Source: Agroathelia rolfsii (lineage: Eukaryota > Basidiomycota > Agaricomycetes > Amylocorticiales > Amylocorticiaceae). From it: 64,000 bases of DNA. The notes beneath the pieces are model-generated. The model worked only from the letters and a program-made list of their open reading frames with translations. It did no database searches and was not told where the DNA came from. Positions 25,401 through 35,782 of the stretch are shown here, in pieces. Every line of letters starts with the position of its first letter. The stretch's first letter is position 1. The stretch covers positions 124,001-188,000 of the forward strand of contig JABRWF010000007.1 of the NCBI GenBank assembly GCA_018343915.1. Reading direction: 5' to 3'. The position numbers and the translations under genes are program-made.

Positions 25401-27627
25401 ATTTGAGACGGTGATGTGCTCAAGAGATTGGTATTCATGGCAGGAGGCGTCTTTTCAGCGTTTGGCAGACCCTCATCAGGTAAGTCTCGTAAGATACGTC
25501 GAGGGCTTTCTTCTATAGGCACGATGGGTGCAACCCGTACGGAGGCCAGAGAATTTCGATGCGATGCTAAAGGACCCTTGTTGACCGGTGAACGATAAGA
25601 TGAGGCTAACTTGGATCCGCTGCCAACTGAACCATACGACGACCTCGCCAGCATCAGAGGTTTTTCACGTTCCACAGGAACGGCGAATACATCCATATCG
25701 AACTTGTCTGCTTCCTCTTTTGTCAGAGCGTGCTGACCTGTGGATTCCCGTGGGGTGGACGTGGGATCACCATACTCGGGCAAAAACGGCACTTCGATGC
25801 TGGCGAGGACATCGTGTTCTAGTAGACCGAGCATCTGTATTTCATGCATCTTAGCCCGAGCAATGAAGCTAAAGAAATGCAAGGGATTATTCATGGCAGA
25901 CATCTCTTGAATCCAGAGATGTGCCTACCGGTCTTCCCTAAATGGCAAATCCATCTGCTTGTCCCAAAAGCTAACCGATATCCAGAACGGCTCCCACCAA
26001 AATACGGTTTTGTCACGTCCAGCGGCGTCAGCTGGACTGTCATCCCCACCCCATAGTGGATCCCTTGCTCGAGCACTGCGGTGAGCCTCTCTGTCCTTCA
26101 AATCCGGTTCAACACCCTTGAAACTGAAAATGGGGCTGAGGTGGAGTGGTGGCTTTGCCAAAGAGATGAGATCAAGGCCAAAACCTTGGTCAAGTACACG
26201 GGTTGTTGTAAGACGGAGGAGCTACTTAATCGTTATCACCTGCTAAGACAAATTAAATGATGCTACGAACATGTTTGTTAACCCTAAAATATCCAGTTCC
26301 CGGGGTGATCAAAATGGTTGCAACACCAGTTAAGCATAATGAACGATCAATGTAATGGGTTTCGGAAGGGTTAAGACCGAGGTTCATAGCCTCGAGAATG
26401 GGTCCATCATGGGCATCAGATAGCCGTCCAACTAGTCGTACTTGCTCCGGAGGGCCATAGGCGGATGGTTCAAGGGCAGAGCGATGGTAGTGATGAGTGA
26501 GAAGGATATCTCGTTGAAAGTCCCAAAAAGAATCCTTCAAGCTGACGAGGGTGGGCTTCCACTCATAGATGGCCTGGAGGTCGGTAACCACTTTCATAAA
26601 GTCTTTGTACCACCTCCCATCGTCGTCTTGCCGGAGAGGCCCGGCTGCAAAGCCGATTTCTGACTCGTCATAAAACACACGGGATATCAAGACGATCGTG
26701 ATGATATGGTTGGTACCGGCTTCGCGCCATTTAGATATTAGGGCAGGAAGAAAGGAATGAACAATCTTTTCATTATATCGTTCACCATCGTCGGAGAACT
26801 CCCAAAGTTCGCGACAAACTTGAATAAAAATCGTGACTTTGGCTGACAAGGAGCGATAAATGGCTTTCGTGGTGGTCGTAATCACGGCGGCTTGGATCTG
26901 TGGACGACTAAGAAACACTACAATCCACCGTGGTGGTGAGAGTCTTACTTGAACACCCTTGCGATAAATCGCCGAAATGGTTGCTGTACTCGAGCCGAGG
27001 AATTGAATAAGCATACCAGCATAGACACACTGGCCAGCCAAATGCTCGGCGAGATGCCACATTTCGGGGCGACCGAGATATTGATCTTGAAAGGTTAATT
27101 CGACAAAATCCGCCCCATGTTCGTGCTCATCAACCTGGGCCGGAAGATAAGCGCTCGTACTTTCAGCCCCGAAGATGATGAACATACCTTTCTTGCCAAT
27201 ATCTCGCTATTGTTGCGCAAGCCGAATGTTTCAGCTACAGGTTTTGGGACAGATATCTGAACCGGGGGGGGGGGGGGGATATGATTACTTGGTGTCAATA
27301 ACGCATGAAGATATATCTCAAGACCTGTAGTTGTGGTTTTTGAACGCCATCGTCGGGACGAACACGACAGAAGAAGCCGGCGAAGGCCTCTGGATTATGG
27401 CTAGTGACGTGGAGTACATCTCCAGGCAAGATACCTGGCCAAGCTGCATGGTTTATGATGACATGGGGATCTTCCTTGGGATCGTGGACCCAAACGGTGA
27501 ATAATTTTGTGTCTCCAACTTGGAGTGGGGCTGCAGGAGGCGCAGGAGCGGGACGGAGAATAGACTGGGCTGTATTGGAGCGTTTTCGGCCAAACTGATG
27601 CTGAGATGTTGCTCTCGACGTCGACAT
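22498..27627 (-). CDS. iml1: Iml1/DEPDC5, GATOR1 (SEACIT) subunit, TORC1 negative regulator
   Basis: Component of the GATOR1/SEACIT complex at the vacuole, which acts as GAP for Rag/Gtr GTPases and inhibits TORC1 under amino-acid limitation. Nine exons (27627-27325, 27256-27188, 27134-26949, 26897-26271, 26221-25929, 25868-24150, 24093-23485, 23424-23253, 23190-22498) sum to 1556 residues, close to yeast Iml1. Family landmarks in order: LFTVWVHDPKEDP and INHAAWPGILPGDVL; DFVELTFQDQYLGRPEMW; the central Iml1 domain with FYDESEIGFAAGP and FWDFQRDILLTHHYHR; PGTGYFRVNK; LISLAKPPLHLSPIFSFKG. A long disordered Ser-rich insert occupies most of exon 6. A DEP domain (HWHSTVYPDSFTGFDFVSWL to GFLDGHYFYRLKGEY) and a conserved C-terminal domain (VILHHDIIHNPANVFHFELQ) complete it. 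The intron at 27324-27257 contains a C15 tract beside its acceptor. Confidence 0.96.
27264..27278 (+). repeat. G15 tract (C15 in the transcript) inside an IML1 intron
   Basis: On the coding strand it reads as fifteen C, six bases before the AG of the acceptor whose exon begins at 27256. It therefore sits exactly where the polypyrimidine tract belongs. Confidence 0.9.
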
Positions 27628-28478
27628 TATATCACATCATGCATAGGGGGATGCTCCAGAAAGTCCGAGTTTCAGTTGTGAATTGTCTGGGCGGAATGGA
27701 AGAGCGTATGGACAATCTAGGAGATGAACGAGATGGACAAGTCCGAGTCCGATGCAGTTTCCTGCCTCGTCGACGGCGACGACGGCCAACACAACTCAAC
27801 ACCAATACACCATCTCGCAGCCACTCCCTGTGCATTATCTATCATCGTCGCTCTTCGTTTATTAGCTACTTGCTCTGATTCGTAAAGAAATATATTGTCG
27901 AGAACTTGAATTTTCTCAATAGGCAGCTTCTGTTGCTCTAGCCTGCCAGTGTGCCGTTATGCTTCCCTTCGACAACACATTCGCTCCCATGCAATGGTAA
28001 CCAGAAATAAGCAATGTGAAATGTGCTCTCTCGGATGCAGCATGGTTATTCTTAACACGACAACACCGACTTTGACCCGGTACCGTGAGCTGGATCATGA
28101 GGTGACAACTGCAAGCAACTGTTCCTGCGATATTGCTTAGTTTCCATGCTGGATTATCTCCGCCAGTTTCTCATCGTACGAAAGCCTGTGTCTCTTCCTG
28201 ATGAATAGGCTGAGGCCATAAGTGCCGTCATCCCGTGACTACCTCGAGAGGCACATAAACCGCCGAAGATTTGCTGGAACGGTACACTTGTGATGTTTGC
28301 CGATATACAGCCGTAAAGGCTCGCCTGCTATAATAACGGGTGAACACCGGATATAATAGTCCTTCCGTAGAGGGTTGTTACCACTCATCATGTCAATTTC
28401 TCCGTGGCCATGGTCGTATAAGAGCCTGGTCAGCTCATCTTTACTTGTCAGGATCCACCCCCACTCGACGATCTCAAC
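27628..28478. other. Divergent intergenic region between IML1 and GH6
   Basis: Holds the promoters of both flanking genes, 851 bp between start codons. No further gene is seen. A GH6-proximal TATA-like site is listed separately. Confidence 0.6.
28417..28422 (+). promoter_or_regulatory. TATA-like box of the GH6 gene
   Basis: TATAAG lies 62 nt before the GH6 start codon, a normal distance for a strongly inducible secreted-enzyme gene. Inference from position and motif only. Confidence 0.5.
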
Positions 28479-30615
28479 ATGTTCAAGTCCGTAGCCTTTT
28501 TGGCTCTCGCAGCCGCAGTCCCTGCCCTCGCCCAGTCGAGCGCATATGGTCAGGTATGTATATACCTGCTTTGTTAGGTCATTGGAGACGTACACTTAAC
28601 TTGAATGTTCAAGTGTGGTGGCCAAGGCTGGAGCGGTGCAACAACCTGCACCAGTGGTTATTCTGTGAGGCTTCCAAAACTCTGTTATGTACTCGATGAT
28701 CTGAAACTCGATACCAGTGCGTCTACAGCAACCCATATTACTCTCAAGTAAGTGATCAGCATTTATGGGTTATATTTTATGATACTGATAGATTGCCTTA
28801 GTGCCTGTATGTACTTCACATTCTCGTCTGCAACCTGCTCAAGGGCTTATGTATTGTGCAGCCCGTCTTCCTCAAGCGGAGGCGGAGGCGGAGGTGGAAG
28901 TGGAACCACAACTTCCAGCGTCAGCACCTCGACATCCAAGACCGGCACTAGCACCTCGTCCGCACCAGGCGCTACCTCCACGACCATCAATCCTTTCGTC
29001 GGAGCTACTGTGAGCTGTTCTGTATGCTCAAATTTCCAACCAACGCGTCTAACTCTCGCTTTCCATAGCCTTTCTTGAGCCCGTAAGTGATCACTTCTGA
29101 AGATAGGCGACATATGATCCTCAATCTTTTTCAAGGTTATACGTCTCCGAGGTTAATGCTGCGATCGCAGGCATGACAAATTCGACGCTGGCGTCTCTAG
29201 CTGCCAAGGTTGCCGAAGTACCCAACTTCATCTGGCTCGACACGGTCGAGAAGGTGCCTACGTTTGGACAATATCTAGCCAACGCCACAGCTCTTCAAAA
29301 GAGCTCTGGAAAGCAACAGCTCATCCAATTCGTTGTCTACGATCTTCCCAATCGTGATTGTGCTGCTGCTGCGTCCAATGGCGAGTTCTCCATCTCCGAC
29401 AACGGCCAGGCGAACTACGTATGGAATCATGCTCCTTTATCCCAGATGACACTCTAACATGTCTTCGTCAGTTCAACTACATCGATCAAATCGTCGCCCA
29501 GATCAAGCGTAGGTCCTTTTCCGTCGGATATGCCGACGCAAGAATTAACATAGCTTTTCCCAGAATACCCCAGCCTCCGCTACGTGGCAGTTATTGAGCC
29601 TGACTCTCTGGCCAACCTCGTCACTAACCTGTCAGTTGAGAAGGTCAGTCTTGTTTCATGCGCAGCAAACAGACATGGCATCTCAATTTAACCCCTCTTT
29701 AGTGTGCCGAGGCACAAACTACATACCTTGCTTGCGTCAACTGTAAGCTTTCATTATTTATTTTACGGACGACAAGCGCTCACTTATTTAAATAAATCTT
29801 AGATGCCTTGGTCCAACTGAACAAGGTCGGCGTTTACATGTACATGGATGCTGGTCATGCTGGATGGCTCGGCTGGACTTCGAACTTGCAACCTGCCGCA
29901 ACGCTCTTCGCCGAGGTTTACAACAACGCATCTAAGCCGGCCTACGTCAAGGGTCTTGCTACCAGTACGTTATGGATCGTCTTTGACAATTCCTGCGCTA
30001 ATCAGTGATTCAGATGTCGCCAATTACAACTCGCTCACGACGTCGAGCCCTGACCCCATCACCTCTGGAGATCCCAACTACGACGAGAGTCTTTACATCC
30101 ACGTAAGCTCAATCTACATATTTGAGATGATTCATATTTGTGACGACTTCTCGATAGGCCCTTTCTCCTTTGCTTGAGTCTGCTGGCTTCCCCGCAACCT
30201 TCATCGTTGAGCAAAGCCGCTCTGGTCGTCAAAACATCCGCAACGCTTGGGGTGACTGGTGCAACGTTAACGGTGCCGGCTTCGGTCTCCGCCCCACCTC
30301 GAACACTGGTGACAGCTTGATCGATGCTATCGTCTGGGTCAAGCCCGGAGGAGAATGCGACGGTACCAGCAACACCAGCTCTCCTCGGTATGACTAGTAA
30401 GTTTTTTTGTTAATTCCATTAATGTATGGGTTGATTCATGGTTCGTTACAACAGCCACTGCACGCTGTCCGACGCTAAGACGCCCGCCCCCGAGGCTGGA
30501 ACCTGGTTCGAGGCATACTTCGAGATGGTGAGTCCAACTGTTGGTTTCCATGCTATTCCCTTGGATTCACGATTGCTTGTAGTTGATCAACAACGCCGTC
30601 CCCTCGTTCTCTTAA
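28479..30615 (+). CDS. cel6A: Secreted cellobiohydrolase II, GH6 with N-terminal CBM1
   Basis: Exo-acting cellulase that releases cellobiose from the non-reducing end of cellulose, with inverting mechanism; secreted. Fifteen exons from 28479 to 30615 sum to 452 residues in frame. Signal peptide MFKSVAFLALAAAVPALAQ; CBM1 domain CGGQGWSGATTC...GYSCVYSNPYYSQCL; Gly/Ser/Thr linker with a Gly run; then the GH6 core from PFLSPLYVSEVNAAI. Catalytic-region motifs are intact: VVYDLPNRDCAAAASNGE (catalytic acid region), YVAVIEPDSLANLVTN (second key Asp), YMDAGHAGWLGW, and IVWVKPGGECDGTS. Exons 4 (5 nt, 28802-28806) and 6 (14 nt, 29069-29082) are exceptionally small. The gene marks a plant-cell-wall-degrading lifestyle. 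Confidence 0.97.
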
Positions 30616-30910
30616 TTCTCATTCTTCACTTGTGTACATATGAAAAACATGGCTGTATTTCGGATAGTATTGATCAAATATTGATACGTTTTTGGCAAAA
30701 GTGTCCGGTACCAATATGTAATTGCAAAGATGTTTGATTGTGCCTTCCGAATCTGTGTAGCCGGTATGCCAGTGCCTGAGCTGAAATGTGCAAAGAACAT
30801 GCAGCGGAACCGGACTTGCTCTTTCTCTTCTGCCACCACGACCTTCGACGTCACTCTCAGTTATTTCACCTTATTCCAACTACTCTCAACACTCTTAGTC
30901 GCTCCTTTGC

Positions 30911-30916
30911 TATAAA
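30911..30916 (+). promoter_or_regulatory. TATA box of the 30996 gene
   Basis: TATAAA 85 nt before the ATG at 30996. It supports that start over an ATG at 30786, which would place the TATA box inside the coding sequence. Confidence 0.5.
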
Positions 30917-30995
30917 TTACAATAATCCCTTACAAACCAATCCAAATTTGCCCACTCTGGATTCGGTCATCACCCCTTCTATTTCTCGTTCATCC

Positions 30996-31724
30996 ATGAA
31001 CTCGGATGAGTCCACTACAACCGATGAAACGCAGCATACGACCACAGCCATCGACGCTGCCAACTATATCCTAGAAGTGCCCATCCCTAGTTCATCCGAT
31101 GCATCACTCGCCACGACCGTGTCTTCCATCCTCCTGGATGAGGATGAAAAGCCGTCTTCGCGGTCAAGAGCAACCAGCCCGTCGTCTGGTGCCATTCGAC
31201 GTTCGGCAAGCGTCACGTTCGCCCCCCTACCTTATATCGAACCCCGCACCAAAAAATACTCACTCGGCATCGCCGCGCGATCCCAGGCGCTACGAGTCCG
31301 CCGCGCACAACAGATGGAGATGCAGAAGGAGCAGCAGGCGGCGTGGATCGAAGTGCCGCGACAGGGCCGGAAATGTTATACGCCCGCTCAAGTCGTCGGA
31401 GATGATGCTGAGGAAGCGATGCAGATCTTTGGTGCATTTGTGCGTGGGATGATTAGGAAAATGACCAAGACATCACGCCCAGGCAAGGGTCTGACAGATG
31501 CCGAGGACGAGAGTACTCCAGTGCAGAAAATAGTCAGGATCTTCCGCGAAGGCGTCGAGGGCACAGACGATGGTTCAAATGGCGCCGGCGGTGTCTGGGA
31601 GGAGGAGGTTGCTGAAGAGCTTCGAATACAACAGGCATCCAAGGTGGATTCGTTAACGAGAAGAAGCTCGTCCACCCAACGCAATAGTGTTGCTAGTATT
31701 GATACAGGCGTAAATGCTACCTAG
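30996..31724 (+). CDS. Uncharacterised Ser/charged-rich protein
   Basis: Single-exon gene of 242 residues, starting MNSDESTTTDETQ. I do not recognise a named family. Features seen: an acidic Ser/Thr N-terminus; a basic central block RRSASVTFAPLPYIEPRTKK followed by GIAARSQALRVRRAQQMEMQ, which looks like a conserved linear motif with adjacent amphipathic helix; a helix-rich segment around AMQIFGAFVRGMIRKMTK; and a Ser-rich C-terminus. No signal peptide or membrane segment. The frame is open upstream to 30786, but the TATA box at 30911 and the normal composition from 30996 argue for the shorter form. RRSAS resembles a PKA-type phosphorylation site (inference). Confidence 0.72.
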   Translation: MNSDESTTTDETQHTTTAIDAANYILEVPIPSSSDASLATTVSSILLDEDEKPSSRSRATSPSSGAIRRSASVTFAPLPYIEPRTKKYSLGIAARSQALRVRRAQQMEMQKEQQAAWIEVPRQGRKCYTPAQVVGDDAEEAMQIFGAFVRGMIRKMTKTSRPGKGLTDAEDESTPVQKIVRIFREGVEGTDDGSNGAGGVWEEEVAEELRIQQASKVDSLTRRSSSTQRNSVASIDTGVNAT

Positions 31725-32490
31725 TCGCTCTCTTCTATCCTCTGTTCTCTTGGCTTTTGCTTTATCTTGCGAACTATTTTTTTCTATCATCCATCTTCTG
31801 GGCTTATCGGTATTCGTTCGGGCATTTGGACATCATAAGGATGTCAGTGTTTCCTTTCTTTTATTGCGGTGTTGTGTAGATACCAGTGGGCTCGCCTCTC
31901 TCTGATTTGATTAAGATACTTCTGTATATGCTGACCGAAGAGAATGGCACATATAGACCCTATCCTCGATTAATTAGCTTGAACTCTCGTTTTCGTGACG
32001 TTAATCTTCGTCTACAATCACGGTAATACGATGGTGATATAGTTTGGAGCCTATCAGTGTCGGCTATGTGTGGCTATGTGTGTCCATGGATATCATTTGT
32101 GATGCTAGTACGTATATAATCATCAATTGCAGTGCAGTGATGGTGTTGACCTGTATGCGAATGCACAACCATCTTGTTTTATCCATCGCCCTAACTTATT
32201 ACCTCAGTGTTTACTATTTCTTTTTTACACAAATATCCAATATCCAATACCCATTTTACATGAGTTGTACAGTAAGAACACGACGACGGTAGCGATTGCA
32301 AAAAAAATGTGTAGGTATGAATAACAAGCCCTGAACGATGAGAATAAAAAAGGAAAATACGAAGCCAATATGATATGCTCATGAGTAGAGTGTCCCCAAA
32401 CGATATGCATATAGAGACAATGCAAGGACGAAAAAAAAGTCATTAAACAAGAAACATCCCAATAATCCATCCATCAAAGGTTGCCAACTA
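31725..32490. other. Convergent intergenic region
   Basis: Lies between the 3' ends of the uncharacterised gene (plus) and CDC4 (minus). No coding or structural feature seen beyond AT-rich sequence. Confidence 0.55.
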
Positions 32491-35367
32491 TCACTGTTTT
32501 CTCTGTACGGGAAGACCATTGCGTATCCGAGGACGCGTGGGCGTTTCATCGTTGGATGGCAAGCCACGAGGGAACGCGTGACGAGGCCCAGAAGGAGGCA
32601 GGAATGGTCGCGTGGAGGGTCCGGCCCAGTTTCTTGACATTGATGGCGTCCTCCGCGATCTCGGCGGTCGTCGTGATGATGGACCAGCAGACTCAAGGGG
32701 ACCCATATCATCATCTTCCCTGTCGGCCTCTTGGGACGACAGAGCCTGCAGATACTCGTCTTCCGTCTGCCGCATATCTACCCCAGGATCAGACATCAGC
32801 GTAACGAGATCCTCGTCCATGGCATCGGCATCCGCTTGGTCATCCTCATCATCGCCTTCTTCCTCATCACTCGTCTCATCGTCATACGTCCCTCCTGGGA
32901 CCTCGCCAACCCAGTCGTCGTCGACCTCGGTACCAAAATCCCAAACGTCTATCATCGTCGCCTCGTTTCGATTGCTCGCTGCCATGCACCAGCGGCCTTC
33001 GAAGACGACTTGCCAAACACCAAGAACGCCGGTGAGCAGGTCTCGAACGACTGTGCCATCGCGTATGTCCCACATCTTCAGTGTGCCATCAGACCCACTG
33101 AGGACCTTGAACTCATCGTGCTGGAAACAGGTGATAGCGCCCACGTGGGCGGCAAGCGTGCATCGCAATTCACCTGTATCAGGATCCCAGACACGAAGCG
33201 TTGAGTCGGCGGCGGCGCTGACAAGTGTTGAAGGCGATAGACCAAGCAAACCGACGAGAGAGGTATGGCCTGTAAGTGTGTGCACGCAGTCACCTGTGCG
33301 CAGGCTCCAGATACGTACGGTACCGTCCATCGAGCCTGAATAGGCCTGGTGACGCGGTAGATCGAGTACAACACTGTAGACTATAGCAAAATATTAGAGG
33401 ATCGAGCGCTGGAAATAAAAAATATAAACCATACCCTTTTGCGTGTGGCCGGTAAGAACCCATTTGCAATTGCCCGTAATGATATCCCAAATGCGCACGG
33501 AGCAGTCATAGCTTCCTGATACCAACGTCCGGCCGCGTGCAGACAAGGCTCGAACGGCATGTTCGTGGCCCTCAAGGAAGAGTTTGTGGTATGGATTTTC
33601 ACTTGCGTCCTAAGTAAAGTGAGGTGAGATATAGGAAGAGGAGGTGATGAAACAGGATTGTATACCTCGGGACCGTCCATGTCTGCCTCGTCTGTGCTGA
33701 AACTTCGGTATTCAGGCTCGTTTGGACGAGGGAGTGTCCATACTCGAAGAGAATGGTCTCGACTGCCCGTTACTATCAAAGGTCGTTTTGGCCATTTTTC
33801 TCTTGAAATGATGCCGTCCTCATTCTCAACCTCGATCCATTCAGGCTTGACAATGGCCAAACATCTGACAGTGCTGGTGTGCCCTCCGAAGATATGTAGA
33901 CATCTACCTGTTTCAATATTCCATACGCGCACCGTACGGTCAGTCGAACCACTGACAAGGGTGTCTCCGGTCGCGGAGAGTGCCCATACACCGCCCTTGT
34001 GGCCATCCAGGGAGCGTAAGAGTTCACCGGTGGTAGGAGAGTAAACGTGAATAGAAAAATCGTCACTGGCAGATATGATGCGACCACGAGAGAAGAGTAA
34101 GCATGTGACTACACTAGACTCGTGTGCAGGAAAGGAGATGTGTTTGGGTTCGCGATTCTGGGCCCACCGAGTCCGAGAGAGATGTCTTGATTTGAAAAGT
34201 ACTTTGTATGGATGGGGTTGAGAAAGTGAGGATTCAGGAGGAGGTGCCAAAAGCCTCCGCCTGTAATGAATGTAGTGGGCAAATAGACGCTCGGAATCGC
34301 CACCAAACCAGATCTTGGTACCCTTAAGTAAGTCACGCCAGAGGACTTCATCCATATCGATGATCTTTCGCCATGATTTTGAAACTCGAGATGCACGAGC
34401 CAGAGCGGAGAAGGGCAAGTAACTCAGCACTTGACTCACAAGCTCTGGGGGCAAAAGAGTCAAGAAATCACGGGCCAAGGTACCAGTAAGAACTGTATGC
34501 AAGTCGCGAATGACGCTTAGAGGAGATTGCCGTAGACATTGCAAAAGTAAATGAGACTGCAATGGAGGTGGTAGTGCGTTGAAATGGGAGAGAAGGGACG
34601 GCAGGGAGAGTAGGGTAGTAAGGCCCAAATCGGGCTGTAGTGGTGGTTGAGGCTGAGGGGAAGAAGCACCACTTGGCGGAGCAGATGGCCATGGTGTTGG
34701 AGATGCGCGAGGTGATGGTAGAGGAGAAGGGGGTGCAGCCGGGTTGATATCCACTTGCGTTGGCTTTGCCCTCTTACGAGGATGTGCCACTATGGGCTCG
34801 ACACCCTCCATCATGGTGTCTGGTCCGAGGGATCGCTTTCTGCCATAACGTTCAACTGCCTCTTCAAGGCCAACAATACGGGCTTCCTCTCCTTCTCCAT
34901 CGCTTCGGGGTATCCTCCAACTCTGACCAACGGCAGCTTCTTGGTCCTCCAGTGGGTCATCTTGATCATCATCTGCGTCGCAGAATGTAGCGCGTGTGCC
35001 TCCTGGAAATACTAGCGGAAATCGGCGCAGCGAGTCTGGAAGCGGAACATTAAGCAAGGGGTATAATTTTGGATCTTTGGGCGAAGATGGAGGAGGTAGA
35101 GGCGGCAATTGGATGGGCGCATAAGTTGTTGTAGTTGTTGTGGTCGTTACTACCCTGTGTATGAACACTTCAGATGGGATATATGGTCGTTTGAAGCACA
35201 GAAGCATACGTCGTTGTGTTCACCGAGGGCGCAAGGACCAGTCTGGGATGGCGAGCATTGCTCATCGTGGCGATGAGATGAGGATGCGTCGACGACGTCG
35301 GCCTGCCGCTGTCTCTCGCTCCCAGCGCCACTGTGGCACCACTGCTCATTTCAGTCTCCGCAGCCAC
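32491..35367 (-). CDS. cdc4: Cdc4, F-box/WD40 substrate receptor of SCF ubiquitin ligase
   Basis: Recognises phosphodegrons in CDK inhibitors and other regulators for ubiquitination by SCF; mainly nuclear. Four exons (35367-35210, 35154-33666, 33609-33435, 33380-32491) give 903 residues. A leader with an uninterrupted Thr run (VVTTTTTTTTYAPI) precedes a disordered region. The F-box LLPPELVSQVLSYLPFSALA is followed by the family linker SRVSKSWRKIIDMDEVLWRD. Eight-blade WD40 propeller: SASDDFSIHVY, SGSTDRTVRVWN, TGSRDHSLRVWT, SGSYDCSVRIWD, SGSMDGTVRIWS, ADSTLRVWD, GSDGTLKMWD and a terminal blade. The C-terminal tail is very acidic (DDETSDEEEGDDEDD) and then basic/Pro-rich. The loop EVENEDGIISREKWPKR between blade strands is a fungal Cdc4-type insertion. 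Confidence 0.95.
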
Positions 35368-35782
35368 ATTTCAGTCTCCGTCTAGCATCTTGGGACTTCA
35401 CTCTTTCGTTCGTTTGCACTACACAAGATAATCAGGTATACTGGTAACGGAGTGTGTCCTTATCAGGTCAGAATCAATATCAACCATCCTCTGCACACTA
35501 TAGTTTATGGAAAATATCTTACTCTATTATGGATAAACACGGCTGAATGATATTAAAGGTCCGTTTAGAACTCAAAATCCCATATCAACAGCACCAGCTC
35601 TTCTTAAAAGGCACTGGGTGGTTGTTTGAGAAAAATCAATATCTTTATGTCTAGATCAAAACTCATTCCTAAAGTTAAGAGGTCCACTCAATGGCCATTT
35701 AACCGTCATTTTTTTTTTTTTTTTTAGAATCATAGTCGAAAGGTACATGTCTAGTCAGGGCAGCCCCTTCCACAGATATCAG
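35368..35782. other. Intergenic with T17 tract
   Basis: Lies upstream of CDC4 and downstream of the intact monooxygenase gene. It contains T17 at 35709-35725 and otherwise nothing recognised. Confidence 0.6.
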
